Source of the DNA: Gavia stellata
Taxonomy: Eukaryota; Chordata; Aves; Gaviiformes; Gaviidae
Assembly (NCBI RefSeq): GCF_030936135.1
Contig: NC_082602.1
Coordinates: 3,224,001 to 3,288,000, forward strand
Reading direction: 5' to 3'
Length of the DNA: 64,000 nucleotides
Shown here piece by piece: positions 24,901 to 53,100 of this stretch. The notes beneath the pieces were generated by a model, which saw only the letters and a list, made by a program, of their open reading frames with translations, made no database searches and had not been told where the DNA came from. The stretch's first letter is position 1; each line of letters starts with the position of its first letter. Made by a program: the position numbers and the translations under genes.

Positions 24901-27900
24901 CTTAGTTTGAGAACTGTAAGAAACAGATGATAATGCTAGCTAACTACTTCCGAAGACGACAAGCATGTGAGAATGATGAAGAATGTATCTGTATTTTACT
25001 ACCGCTTGGCAAAAACTGAACATGAGAAGAAGCATGCACACCATCTTAAAGGTCATGCTACCCACCATACAACTCAACTGATTAGGGCAAGAGGAAGGCA
25101 GCAAAACTGGAAACTGCAGTCTTTGAAGCACAACATGCTGATTAAAATACTCATTACTAAGCATCAGTCAAAGAAAACAAATGCCTTCAAAATTTTCCAC
25201 TGACCTCCTTAATGCCTTTACAAGACCTTTCAGATCAGAGTTCTAATAACAGACTCATTATAAGGTAGCCCCGTCTATTTCCTTTTAGTGTGTGATTTCA
25301 GAGCCCTAACTCAGTAGGACAGTATGTTCCTAAACTGACAACACCCCTTCAATATATGCCAAAAATGTACTTTTTAAGAGTTTTATTTCACACACACAAA
25401 AAAAGACAGCATCAAACAATAGCTAGAATATTGGCAGGAGCTGCAACGCAACCACTACAACCAGATGCTATCTTCCATTTCTGTTTAGAAAACAGAGTAG
25501 GAAGCAGAAAGTACAAACACCAAAGTTCAAGTTAGGATTTATTTTTTTTCAGCAGCACTGAAGGAGGTGCCTACACTATTGCAACCCGAGGTAAATCCAA
25601 ATTCAGATATTAAAATGGCCTATATTTAGAGCAGCCTTTCTCCTCCCCCTTTTACTTTTCTGAAGCTGTAGCCCTTGCGGCAGCTTCCAGCGCTGGATTC
25701 TGGCTGAGACTTAACACAAAGATTTAGCAACAATGCTGCTATACATATGCATGATACCCGCACACTGTACAGCCACGTAACACACAGTGTTAAACCAAAT
25801 ACAGCTACAAATGTGTAACTTCCTATTTTCACACGCAAGGTAATAAAGTCAGACCTGACAACAGCAAGAACTGAAAGTTACAGTACCTGGAAAACTGCAG
25901 AGTGTGGCTCGATTAGACCTGTGTCTAAGGCTTGAGAAGTCTAGTATTCAGTTCACTGATGGAGAGACAGCTAGATTTCAAGGCTGTTTGCCTCAGTTAT
26001 CTGGCTTTGAAGGTCTGCATTATTTCAGTCTCCGCACATTAGCGCCTTGACATCTTAAAAAGCTTTCAAATGTGTGCCAGTGGTAAATGGAAAGGACTAC
26101 TCATGCAATCCACTTCCTCTCATTACAGATCCCAGAACTACCACCACAGACAAATTACACAGATCTCAGCTACATCCAATGTCACGCATCTCTACCTCAG
26201 ATTTAAATCTGATCTTAGTGTTATTGAAAGGCTAGGTATCATGCTTACCACTGATTTTAGGCAATTGACACAACCCAACTTCATACACAAGTAAATTGGA
26301 CCAGTGTCTAGGTCAGACTCTTAATTGCTCAAAAATAGAGGCTTAAAGTATGCCATCATGATTTCACTGGCTTTACTGTAGGATTACCCATATAACTATT
26401 CTGAGCTGCTAAGGCACAAAGGCATTAAGTCCACCCGTCTAGATTCCTCAAAAGCTTTTAACCACAATGACTTCTTTTTAGATTACCTCCATCACCGCTG
26501 CAAACAATTCACCACTGTACTCATTCATGTGGCAAAAGGTAGCTATCCACAGTGCACAGCCGTACCACAACAATAAATTCAGGACAGAACAGCAGTAGCA
26601 CTGTAACACCATCTGCGCGAGACAGGCTCTTCCAAAACCATTCTGCACTCACCCTGTCTACAACATTTAATGATAGGCTCAGACATTGCAAGTGACAATC
26701 TGACACCAGCTCTGGGATACCAAGAGACTTCTTAGTGGATTTGCGTTACTAACACCATGAACTCATAGCAAGGTACTTTCTGACTGACTAAGCTTCCATC
26801 TTCCATGATTAAAAGGTGTTTAAGGTCCTTTCAGACCATGGTTCCTGAGCTCCTACTGCCAACAGGCCAGTAGTTTTGTGTAAGCCTCAGTATTAGCAAA
26901 GACAGAACACAAAATTGTATTTGTCATTCGTGACTGTGATTGCTCCAAACAGCAGCTCTCCTTTCAAGGGATCTGCTTCTTCGAAACTACAGAAACATTT
27001 TGTTCACTATGAGCACTGATCTGCAGGCTTTACTCTGAGTGACCGCATAAATCTACATAGTTTTATGGATTAAAATACTGCTACATCTCACTGCAGAATA
27101 GCTGAGGTGAAAAGAAGTTAGTTTCCTCTAAATAAAGCAGTTTGAAAATAATTTTGTTGAAAGATGCATGCACATGAATGAAACTGGACCATTTATTCTT
27201 CTCTTACCTTCTTAGATCTCCAACAACGACAGTACACAGCCTTGTCTCCCAGATCTTCCATATCAAATGCATGGACTACCTTGGGGTTATCCTTCTGGAT
27301 ATGGGGATTCACCATTGCTTTGCAGCATTTGTCTTTCGAGAGAAATTTTTTGTAAGCTAGATACCCAACAGCCGCTGCTCCAGCAGCTAAGGAGACTGCA
27401 GCAATCCATTCAACTGGAATGAAAGAGAAAAAAAAAAAAGAGAGCCTGTCACTTTTTGACCACAACATTCTATTAAAACTACTCAGTAGTAAATGTCTTC
27501 ATGCTTGTGGCAACACCTCTACTTTCCAGCAGACCTTTTTGTTCTGTAGTGGTAATGCAGTACTTTCGAAGAATATACTCTTTTGACGCTCACCTAGTTA
27601 ATCTACTCCTTCCTCCTGATCAGAGTTCTCCTTCACCCCAATCCCTTCCACACAAGGGTGAAGATTAACCTGGCAGGGTTTGGTCTTTTTTTTTTTTTTT
27701 TTTTTTTAACCTTTTATTTGGGAACCTGTGATACCAACATCGGTAGTATAGCATTTCCAAGTTCAGCACATTAAACCAGCTGTAAGTATACCCTGTAGCA
27801 GCAAAACCCCGTTGTTTGTTTCAGTTGCAGGAAAGTCACTAAAGAAGAATGCTCAGCATCAACAACCCAAGCAGGATCCCCCCAAGATATGGGTAATGAG

Positions 27901-30900
27901 TAGCTTTTAATATAACGCATCTTGCAACTAAAAATGTAAATAGGTGCTTGGCAATGGGGAAATTATTCAATATACTACCACTTCAGAAGAGTGAAAAAAG
28001 CCAGCTTAGATTAAATCCTTTCTGTGGTGTACAGAAAAGAATATGGATCCAAAAAGATTATATTTAAGAAGAATAACACGAGTTTATTTTAACTGGATTA
28101 GGTCCTGACTCTCTGAAAGAGAATTCCATTAAAAAATCCGCTTTCCACCACCTCCCATCCTCAATTTCCCCCCCCCAGATATCTCCAAAATCTTTGCAGT
28201 CTCGCTCACTTGGTATAATTTCCTTTTCTGCAAGAAGTTTTCCTTCTTTTTTGTGCCTCTATTGTTTCCTCTCTGCCTCATGACAATGTGCTGGACTTCG
28301 GCCCAAAGGTTCTGGTTGCACCATAGCCCCGGCCATTCCTCTCGGAGCTGGAGGCAGCTGCTCCTTTTTTGCTTTTTATCCACCACTTCTACCCACACAT
28401 GTACTCTTAACATATACATACAGAGTTCGGCTGACTCTACAGACAAATAAATCAAGCAGGAATTTAAGTTTTAGCACATTTACACAACTTAAGAGAACTA
28501 AAAGATAGTCTCCAGTTGGGAATTTCTATCTTGCCCTTCAATGTTTGCATTGGATTTGAAAGATGCCAAGCCACAAAAGACAGTACTACATTAACTCTAA
28601 GGATAAGAAGAAACAAAAAGCCTTTGTTAGTTCTTGCTACTTTCCACGACTAACTGACTTACTGTATTGCCACTGTGAGCTTGTACTAAAAGGATCAAGA
28701 AGGTTTTGCACCCTGTCCCACAGCCTTTTCCAAAATCCATACCAAGCCCTAAAACACTGTGTTAGCTCATCCACACTATGCTGACCCACAAGGGTCTAGA
28801 TGTAGCAATATGTGGAATTAGACAAATATTTGTACTTCTGCAGCCCTGTAAGATCAGGGAAGGCAGGCACTCCTTTAGAGTCTTACTAAAGGAGTAAAAG
28901 ATACAGAAATCCTTCAGAGTTCATTTTCTTAGTAAATGAAGCATAAGAGACCAACATACACTGAGACCTCCCCTGCAAATGAGTGACAAACCCTCCCTGT
29001 AACAACACGGTGATACTCAGATACAGAAAACCACCTCTAACATCAAAGCATTTAGGGCATATTCCCCTGCTTGCAAACTCCTTAAAAAATAAAAGCCTCA
29101 GAGAGCGTATTGTGAATTCAGTGTTTTATATCCATCCAGTGAGTTCTCACCTCTTTATCTCCCCATTACAAACTAGCCAGAGTAATGCATTCATTTTAAT
29201 AGGGTAGGGTAAAGAAGTGAGGAGGTGAAATTAAAGAAGGGATTGTAAGAAAATCTGCTTTAATTTAGCAGAACAGCCCAAACTAATCCAAAGAACAGCC
29301 ACAGCTTAAATCACAGGCAGCAGGTTCTCCCACGGAAAACCCCCCCAGAGTCTGCAGCACCCTTTCCCCTTCTCGCTTGAGCACATTCCCCCAAGCAGAG
29401 CAGGGCTGCAGCAGGGAGGACGTACCCAGCCAGTTCAGGGACAAGCTGGGTCTGACACGTTTAAAGTGATTTCTGATGAAATGCCAAGTGCAGCTACAAC
29501 AGCAGCAGGCAAGACAGAGGGATCACCCGAACTGGGGATTTCGGAAAAGCAGCAGTTGCAAGGATTGTCCAAAGTGCTAACTGATGCGTTGCCAATGGAT
29601 CAAGTCTTAACCAACGTTTTTAAATAACTGATGAGAGGACAGTGATAGACTGTATCTACTCCCTTAAGGAAACTCAGGGGAAAGAGTGACTTCAATGAAG
29701 CCCAAAGAGGACTCCTATAACTGAACCACCCTTTAAGGGGCTGCACCTTAATGAAGCTGATATTCTACTGCACCTACCCAAAAGTCCAGGTCAGCTTAAC
29801 AACCCAGCAGATGAAAATATTCCGATGATAAAAATACTTCTACGTCTCACAGCATGAGCAGGGAAGTCTGTACTAAAATTCAGTAGCTTTGCAGAACATT
29901 TAGAAGAGCTGTTCTACAGATCTGCAGCTAACCCAGATCCCTCTGACCATCCCTCAGGCCACATACCACATAACCATGCACAGCTCAACAAGCAGAGATC
30001 ATTAATTTAAAGTAATTGCCATCTCCTATTTCAGTGACCCTCTACTTCTCCCAAGGGCCAGATTCATCTATTACACACCAGGGCAGATTGTATACATAAA
30101 AACCAGCTTAATATATTCTTTTCTTATAATAGATCATGTCTTTTTTACCATATGAGCATTTTTTCCATCACTTTGCTGGAGCTGTATCAGGGTGGAAAAA
30201 TCTATCAACCAATAATACATAAAATCCAAACATTTAATCAGTCTGTTCTTCAAATTTCAGCATTGCCTTAAATATAATGTAAATTTATGAAAGCTATTTG
30301 AATTTGACAAATGGACTCTCTCTCTATGATGCAAGGTTTCAGAGGTAGTAAGTTTTGTTGTCAACTGTTGTTTTTGTTTCACAAACAGATTTGGAATAGC
30401 TAGAATACCCATTTCATCTTTCAAACTGAGTTAACCATAAAACTGCAACTGGAAGGAAAACACTTTTCAGAAGTTTTCAAATACTTTAAACTCTGTTTCA
30501 ACATGCCTCTGGTGCCAATTCAACAGTTCGCTGCCAAACTCTTAAGGTCATGCATGTATTACTTGAAGAGGCATGTGTTAACAGAGTGACATTGATGTGG
30601 AATGTCAAGGGGTTTTATTTTTTAAAATAAAAACACTAAGAGCAACTTTTGAGTGATTATTAAACAAATCCCAATTCCGGTATAATACCAAAACACAATG
30701 TTAAAAGTGACTACAGGACAAGACACTACAGGCCTGTGTAACATGGCAGAAAAATTTTTTCAATGTCATAAGCACTATACAATGGAAAAGGTTTGTCTAA
30801 AATGGCAGAAAAAACAACACACAAAGGAGAGAAGAGAAGAGAGATGGAAAGAAGGAAAACAGAAATCCAAAGAACGCAATCCCAGGAGAGCAGGCAGTGC

Positions 30901-33191
30901 ACAGAAGTAAACAACAACAACAAAAAAATCAGAAGATGAGAACAGCAACAAGCCAATGGTGGGAATTTATCTTCTTTGGACATATCCAAAGAGATTTGGG
31001 TCACAAAGTTCCTCTTCCCTTCTTTCCCTAAACAGCTAGGAAATTGCTTTGGATGTTTCCAGATCTAGGCCACAGAGGTAGTTTTAGGATCTACCAGAGA
31101 GCTCAGATTTTATCTGCAGGAAGAACATGCATTTACCATCTGCAATGACAACCGCATGAAGAAACCGAGATGGTCTTGGCTCCACCAGGAGTACACAGTC
31201 CTCGTTACGAAACATATCGATTTACTTTGCAGGAACTGGCAACAACACGGGGGATAGCTGCACCCCTACAAAGTTAGTCCACGACAGTCCTAAGAGGCAA
31301 TTTTCAAGTTACCTCTGCTCCTTAAGAAAAATGTTCATGTTATTTGAAAGTCAGCTATAGAGTAGTAACTCCAGACATGAACATCGGTACTTTCTGTCTT
31401 TGGAAGCGCTTATAACTTTCAAGCATTGTTCTCCTCCTTTTGTCACCAATGAAGAGACTATTATTGTCCAAGAGTTGTTTATGACAGTCCAGTAACTGCC
31501 CACAATGAAAGGCCACCTTGCTGCAGCCCATGCTTGGAGAAACACGTGGCACTTGTGTACTGAGGAGTCGTCCAGGCTGCACCAAAAGCCTAATAGTAAA
31601 AGCCAACCAGTCAAGCAGATGAAATCACTTCTACCACTTCACAGCATTGACAAGAAATGGGATTATGACTGACAGGTTTGATTTAACTGAAACTGTAAGG
31701 TAAAAAGGCCACCTGAGAGAGAAAGATTCTTGGATCTGGCCAATAAACAGCAAAAGACAAGTCAGCATGATCAGATCCGTGGTCAATGTGGGGTCACACC
31801 TGCAAACCACCACATTGCTCACAACAAAAAGCACTAGCTGCGCTGTTCACTGCCTGCCAAAGGGTAACCTTTTGGCACACAGCACACCAATAGACACAGA
31901 AGCAATTAACTCTCCAGGAATTAAATCCCTACTGTCTAGTTTCCTCTAGGGAAACAGGCATTAGTATGACTTCCAAAATTTATCAGCCTGAGACACACGC
32001 ACAAGCTGACGACAGAGCTGTGACCTGCCAGTCGCTAATCAAGTTTAATCTCAACAGTATTCACATTAACCGTATGCCGCCTCCTCCTAAACAAAGCACC
32101 CTCACAGACTGCTCTGGTCGGCTGTTCCCCTGCTTTCCTGGGATAAAGAGGATATTTTTGGTTTGACTAGGAGCATGTTCTTCTCCCTCCCCCCCCAAAC
32201 TAAGTCTTCTTCTCGATTCCTAGCGTATAGGAACTGTTCTAATTCTTACAAGCTTATAAATGACAGTAAGCTGCCCTTGGGAATACAACCTGGCTGCAAG
32301 CTATTATCAAGTCATCCTCAGGGCTTCGGTTTGATTATCTTAATAAGCACAGCTTTCCATCACTATAACCCACTTTAGACTAGAGCAATGCCTTTGCCAA
32401 CATCCTCTGTAGCAGCAGTGTACCAAAAAAAAAAAAAAAAATCTGTCTGGATGGAGTCCCCTGGCTTAAGGGCATAAACCATGAGCAGCTTTGCAACTGG
32501 AAACCACAGCCACGCAGGTGAAGCTCCTTTTTTAGAGGAAATCAGATAATTCAGCTCTCCACTCTGTCCTCCATCCATCCCCACCCTTTCATCCTACCCG
32601 GCTGTGCAACAGCATTTAAAACACACAACGCTATCTCAGGCATGGTTTAGGTCAATCACCACGCAGCACAAGTGTCACCGTTATCCCTATTGTACAGTAC
32701 CAGGCTTTGAGGATAAGTGAAAAACCCAGAAATTTACAGGTTTTCCTGACATTTACACCCAGCGGCTTCACAAAAACATACGGGGCCTGAACAAAGGCAA
32801 AGCCCAACAGCGAAGCGGCAGGAGGAAAGGCAAGAATAAACCAGCGGTGCCCGAAAGGGGCTGTTCCCCACCATAAAGAAGGCCCGGCGGGTGGCCGAAG
32901 CCGGCTCCGAGGGGCGAAGCGCACCTGAGGGCCTGGCGCGGAGCCTGACGCTCTCACAGGGGGCCGGGCCGGGCCGGGGGGTCCCTCACGGCCCGCGGCG
33001 CTCCCGCCCGCGCCCCGGGCCGCCGGCCCTCGCCCCCCCCAGTGCGTTACTTAAGTACGCATCTAACGCACCGCCAGGAACGCCCTGGGGGGCACCCGCG
33101 TCCCCACAGGGGGCGGCCACGCCGCCATTTTGTCCTCGGTGGTCCGCGAAAAGCGGGACCGGGCCGCACCCCCGTTGCCGCCGCCGGCCCC

Positions 33192-33232
<41 letters not shown>

Positions 33233-33314
33233 CTCTCGTGCCCGCGTGCGCCTTCCCGCACCCCTCCCCGGGCGCGCCCCTACCCCGCACGGCGGAGTTC
33301 TGCCCCAGCCCCAT
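21820..33314 (-). CDS. CISD1: CISD1 (mitoNEET), CDGSH iron-sulfur domain protein 1, complete
   Basis: Homodimeric outer-mitochondrial-membrane 2Fe-2S protein that faces the cytosol and can transfer its cluster. It influences mitochondrial redox, iron and energy metabolism. Three minus-strand exons (33314-33284, 27413-27208, 21909-21820) splice in phases 1 and 0 to 108 residues, the same length as human. Residues 12-31 ([20 protein letters not shown]) form the N-terminal membrane anchor. Residues 58-87 carry the CDGSH domain with the 3Cys-1His ligands C72, C74, C83 and H87 (CRC...FPLCDGSH), numbered exactly as in human mitoNEET. The C-terminus is IIKRKEA. The start [10 protein letters not shown] replaces human MSLTSSSSVR. 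An in-frame upstream ATG at 33422 would add 36 residues. C40-C41 in the linker differs from the human linker. It is transcribed away from UBE2D1 and towards IPMK. Confidence 0.97.
21910..27207 (-). other. CISD1: CISD1 intron 2
   Basis: About 5.3 kb, AT-rich, bounded by GTAAGA and TTTTCAG on the minus strand. I see no additional exon and no recognisable mobile element. Confidence 0.85.
27208..27413 (-). CDS. CISD1: CISD1 coding exon 2
   Basis: Acceptor TTCCAG, then TT GAA TGG; donor AAG|GTAAGA. Encodes residues 11-79: the transmembrane anchor, the linker and the first half of the Fe-S domain with C72 and C74. Confidence 0.97.
27686..27707 (-). repeat. Poly(A)22 on the minus strand, preceded by AATAAA: possible retrocopy tail
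   Basis: Read on the minus strand, an AAATAAAAGG signal is followed after a few bases by 22 A. That arrangement resembles the 3' end of a retroposed polyadenylated RNA. The upstream ~100 bases do not match a transcript I can name. A simple homopolymer expansion is equally possible. Confidence 0.4.
33192..33229. repeat. (CCG)12-13 trinucleotide repeat
   Basis: Twelve perfect CCG units plus CC. On the CISD1 sense strand this is CGG/GGC repeat DNA in intron 1, about 55 bases past the exon-1 donor. Likely polymorphic and able to form hairpins or quadruplexes. Confidence 0.92.
33284..33314 (-). CDS. CISD1: CISD1 coding exon 1
   Basis: Ten codons ([10 protein letters not shown]) plus G, then donor GTAGGG. 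The split Val11 codon (G|TT) is completed by exon 2. The start was chosen by alignment with the human N-terminus of equal length. Confidence 0.9.
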
Positions 33315-33363
33315 CGCTCCCGCTCCGGCGCCGTAGAGGGCACGCGCAGCTCCGCGCCCCAAC

Positions 33364-33373
33364 GCGCATGCGC
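33364..33373. promoter_or_regulatory. CISD1: NRF-1 binding site candidate
   Basis: GCGCATGCGC is the exact core of the NRF-1 consensus (YGCGCAYGCGCR). Only the outermost 3' base of the consensus (T instead of purine) deviates. It lies between the two in-frame CISD1 ATGs. Confidence 0.7.
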
Positions 33374-33393
33374 TCCCGATCACGCCCTCCCGC

Positions 33394-33404
33394 AAGATGG
33401 CGGC
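33394..33404 (+). promoter_or_regulatory. YY1 motif (AAGATGGCGGC)
   Basis: Full YY1 consensus on the plus strand, 80 bases upstream of the CISD1 start. Such motifs usually sit just downstream of transcription starts, so divergent plus-strand initiation here is possible. The motif's own ATG opens a 65-codon frame to 33594 with no recognised similarity. Confidence 0.65.
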
Positions 33405-34358
33405 GAGGCCCCGCCTCGTCAAGGCGTCCCCGCGGAGAAAAGGGGCTCACGGGGCGGGGCTGCCGCCGGTGAGGGTGGGTGCAGCTGGTGCTGGGTCGCA
33501 TCGCAGGGGAGGAGGGAGGCAGGCGGCCTTGTGGAGTCCCATCGCTGGCCTAACGCCCAGCACAGCACCCTCCCTGAGGGAGAAGCGGGTCTGAGGCGTG
33601 CAGAGGCCTCTGCAAGTGTAAAATGGGTGGTGGGCGTCATTGCGTGTCCTGAGGAGGCGGCGGCTTGGCGGGGCCGTGCCGTCAGCCGCGGCTAGCGAGT
33701 GCCTTGAGTTGCTAGGGCTCTGCAAACCGCTTAGAACAGCCTGTTGTACGAGGCCTCTCCGTGTAGCTGTGGAGAGAAGAACTAAGGAGTGATACCCTCC
33801 GAGCGACAGCTGCCTCAAACCTCACAGACTTGGATGTTGATGTAAGAATTACTGGTTTTTACTTAAAGTATTGTCAGGGTCCAATACCTGATTAAGGACT
33901 TGCTAGCCTGGGACCTACTCGACAGCCTTTCCAACCGGCACGCCTCTCCTGTTCCTTTCGTACAGCATCATGAATGTGACATGGGGTTTTTACTGACGTG
34001 CCGTCGCAGGTGCTGTGACCCCGGAGCTCCCCGCCGTTGGGCTCCTCTCCGCCTCTCCGCCTGCCTGCGGAGGACGTGACCTTCAAACGCCTTTTGTTCT
34101 TGGAACGCCAACAGCCTAACCGCACTTTAGTTTCCCAGGCATCCACAGACTTCTCAGAGGATAAGGTCAAAACAAAGCCTGCTCACAAAGTACAGTAAAT
34201 TGTAAGCGGTGGCGTAAGGAAAAAATACTTAAATGTCACAGACGTAGCCCCGCCCGGCCCTGGGCCGGGGTGCGCACCGCCGGCCGCCAGGGGGCAGCAG
34301 CGCCGCCGCTCTCCCCACGGACTGCACTTCCCGGCGCGCCCCGCGAGCGGCCCGGGGC

Positions 34359-34370
34359 TGCGCAGGCGCA
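34359..34370. promoter_or_regulatory. UBE2D1: NRF-1 site variant (TGCGCAGGCGCA)
   Basis: Matches the common NRF-1 half-site arrangement GCGCAnGCGC, 170 bases upstream of the UBE2D1 ATG. Confidence 0.6.
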
Positions 34371-34539
34371 GGCGGACACAAAGGGCCCGGTGAGCGCGCG
34401 CCCCGCCCCGCGGCCCCTTCCCCCCCCGCCCCCCCCCCTTTCCCTACCCTCCGCCTCCGCCGCGCGCGCGGATGCCGTTGCCCGCCCGCTCCGCGCCCCC
34501 GGCCGCGCTCTCCGCTGCCGCCGCTCGCCCCGCGCTCCC

Positions 34540-52252
<17,713 letters not shown>

Positions 52253-53100
52253 ACTTGTGAAGACTTTTTCATATACCACAGAGTACTGTAAATTCTAGGG
52301 TTTTTTCAACATTAGAAGGAAATGGAGCACAGTTAACTGTTTCAATGTATCATGATGCCCCTTGAATTTTTTTCACCCATGTAAGTGTGTTTCTGGAGCA
52401 AGGGAGAACAAATTTCCAAAAATAACCTTATGACTGTGATAAGAATATTTATCCTCTTTGTATGCTTTGCAGAAGACATTTATTACGGTTTTTAAGAGTT
52501 GGACATCTGCATCTTCAGACTACAAAATCCATAATGCAGTTGTAAAGCAACCAAACTATTTTTGCTGGAAAAAGTAGCTGTTTTCATGTGATGAATACTG
52601 TATGTGTGTCCTTAAAGTATGTTGTCTGTTTCATAAGTGTTGAAATTTCATTTTGTTAGTTCACTTATATAATTTGTATTTTTTTACTGTATAGACTAAA
52701 TATTTTATTTACCATGTAAGTCATTTTGTTTTAGACTGACTTGCTTGTGCACAGTATTGACAAGATACAACTGCTAGTAATGAAAATAATTGGAGTATCC
52801 CACCTGTCAGGATATTCTAAAGACTGACTGCAGATTTCTTAAAACCTAAAATGATCTTTGCACTGTAATTCTTTGTACGCTGATGATGGAGAAACACTTG
52901 TTTTTGATTCTGTTGCATACTTGACTTAATTTTATTGCAATGTGAACTAATTGCACTGCTATGTAGAAAGATACGTAACCGTTTTGTTGCTATTCACAAA
53001 TGATTTTTGACATGTGGGCAACATAACACTATCACAGACCTTTTACAAATCTAAATGTAGCCTTTTCCATATAAATAAAATGCATTTTCTACTACTTGTC
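52253..53100 (+). other. UBE2D1: UBE2D1 3' untranslated region
   Basis: AT-rich region after the stop. A clear AATAAA at 53074-53079 is followed within 30 bases by a T/G-rich stretch (TTGTCTTGGCTTTTTT), the classic polyadenylation layout. This gives a 3' UTR near 850 bases. Confidence 0.75.
53074..53079 (+). promoter_or_regulatory. UBE2D1: UBE2D1 polyadenylation signal (proximal)
   Basis: AATAAA with a downstream TG/T-rich element starting about 20 bases later. Confidence 0.75.

Larger units (their letters stand above)
27414..33283 (-). other. CISD1: CISD1 intron 1
   Basis: About 5.9 kb. The end nearest exon 1 lies in the CpG island and carries a (CCG)12 repeat and a YY1-like site. Further in are a 22-base T run at 27686-27707, an 18-base A run at 32424-32441 and a purine-rich tract at about 30,820-30,900. 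No other gene seen. Confidence 0.85.
32880..33700. promoter_or_regulatory. CISD1: CpG island / promoter of CISD1
   Basis: GC-rich, CpG-dense block surrounding CISD1 exon 1. It contains a core NRF-1 palindrome GCGCATGCGC at 33364-33373 (50 bases upstream of the CISD1 ATG). A YY1 motif AAGATGGCGGC lies at 33394-33404, and a second, reverse YY1-like site GCCGCCATTTT at 33121-33131. No TATA box seen. NRF-1 control fits a mitochondrial protein gene. Confidence 0.8.

Noticed and set aside
27700-27830. Possible H/ACA small nucleolar RNA upstream of the poly(A) run (minus strand)
   Set aside because: An ACA triplet is near the end but I could not build two hairpins with a proper H box. Not supportable.
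32891-33695. 193- and 217-codon plus-strand frames in the CISD1 island
   Set aside because: Low-complexity Pro/Arg translation produced by the CCG repeat and island composition; antisense to CISD1 exon 1.
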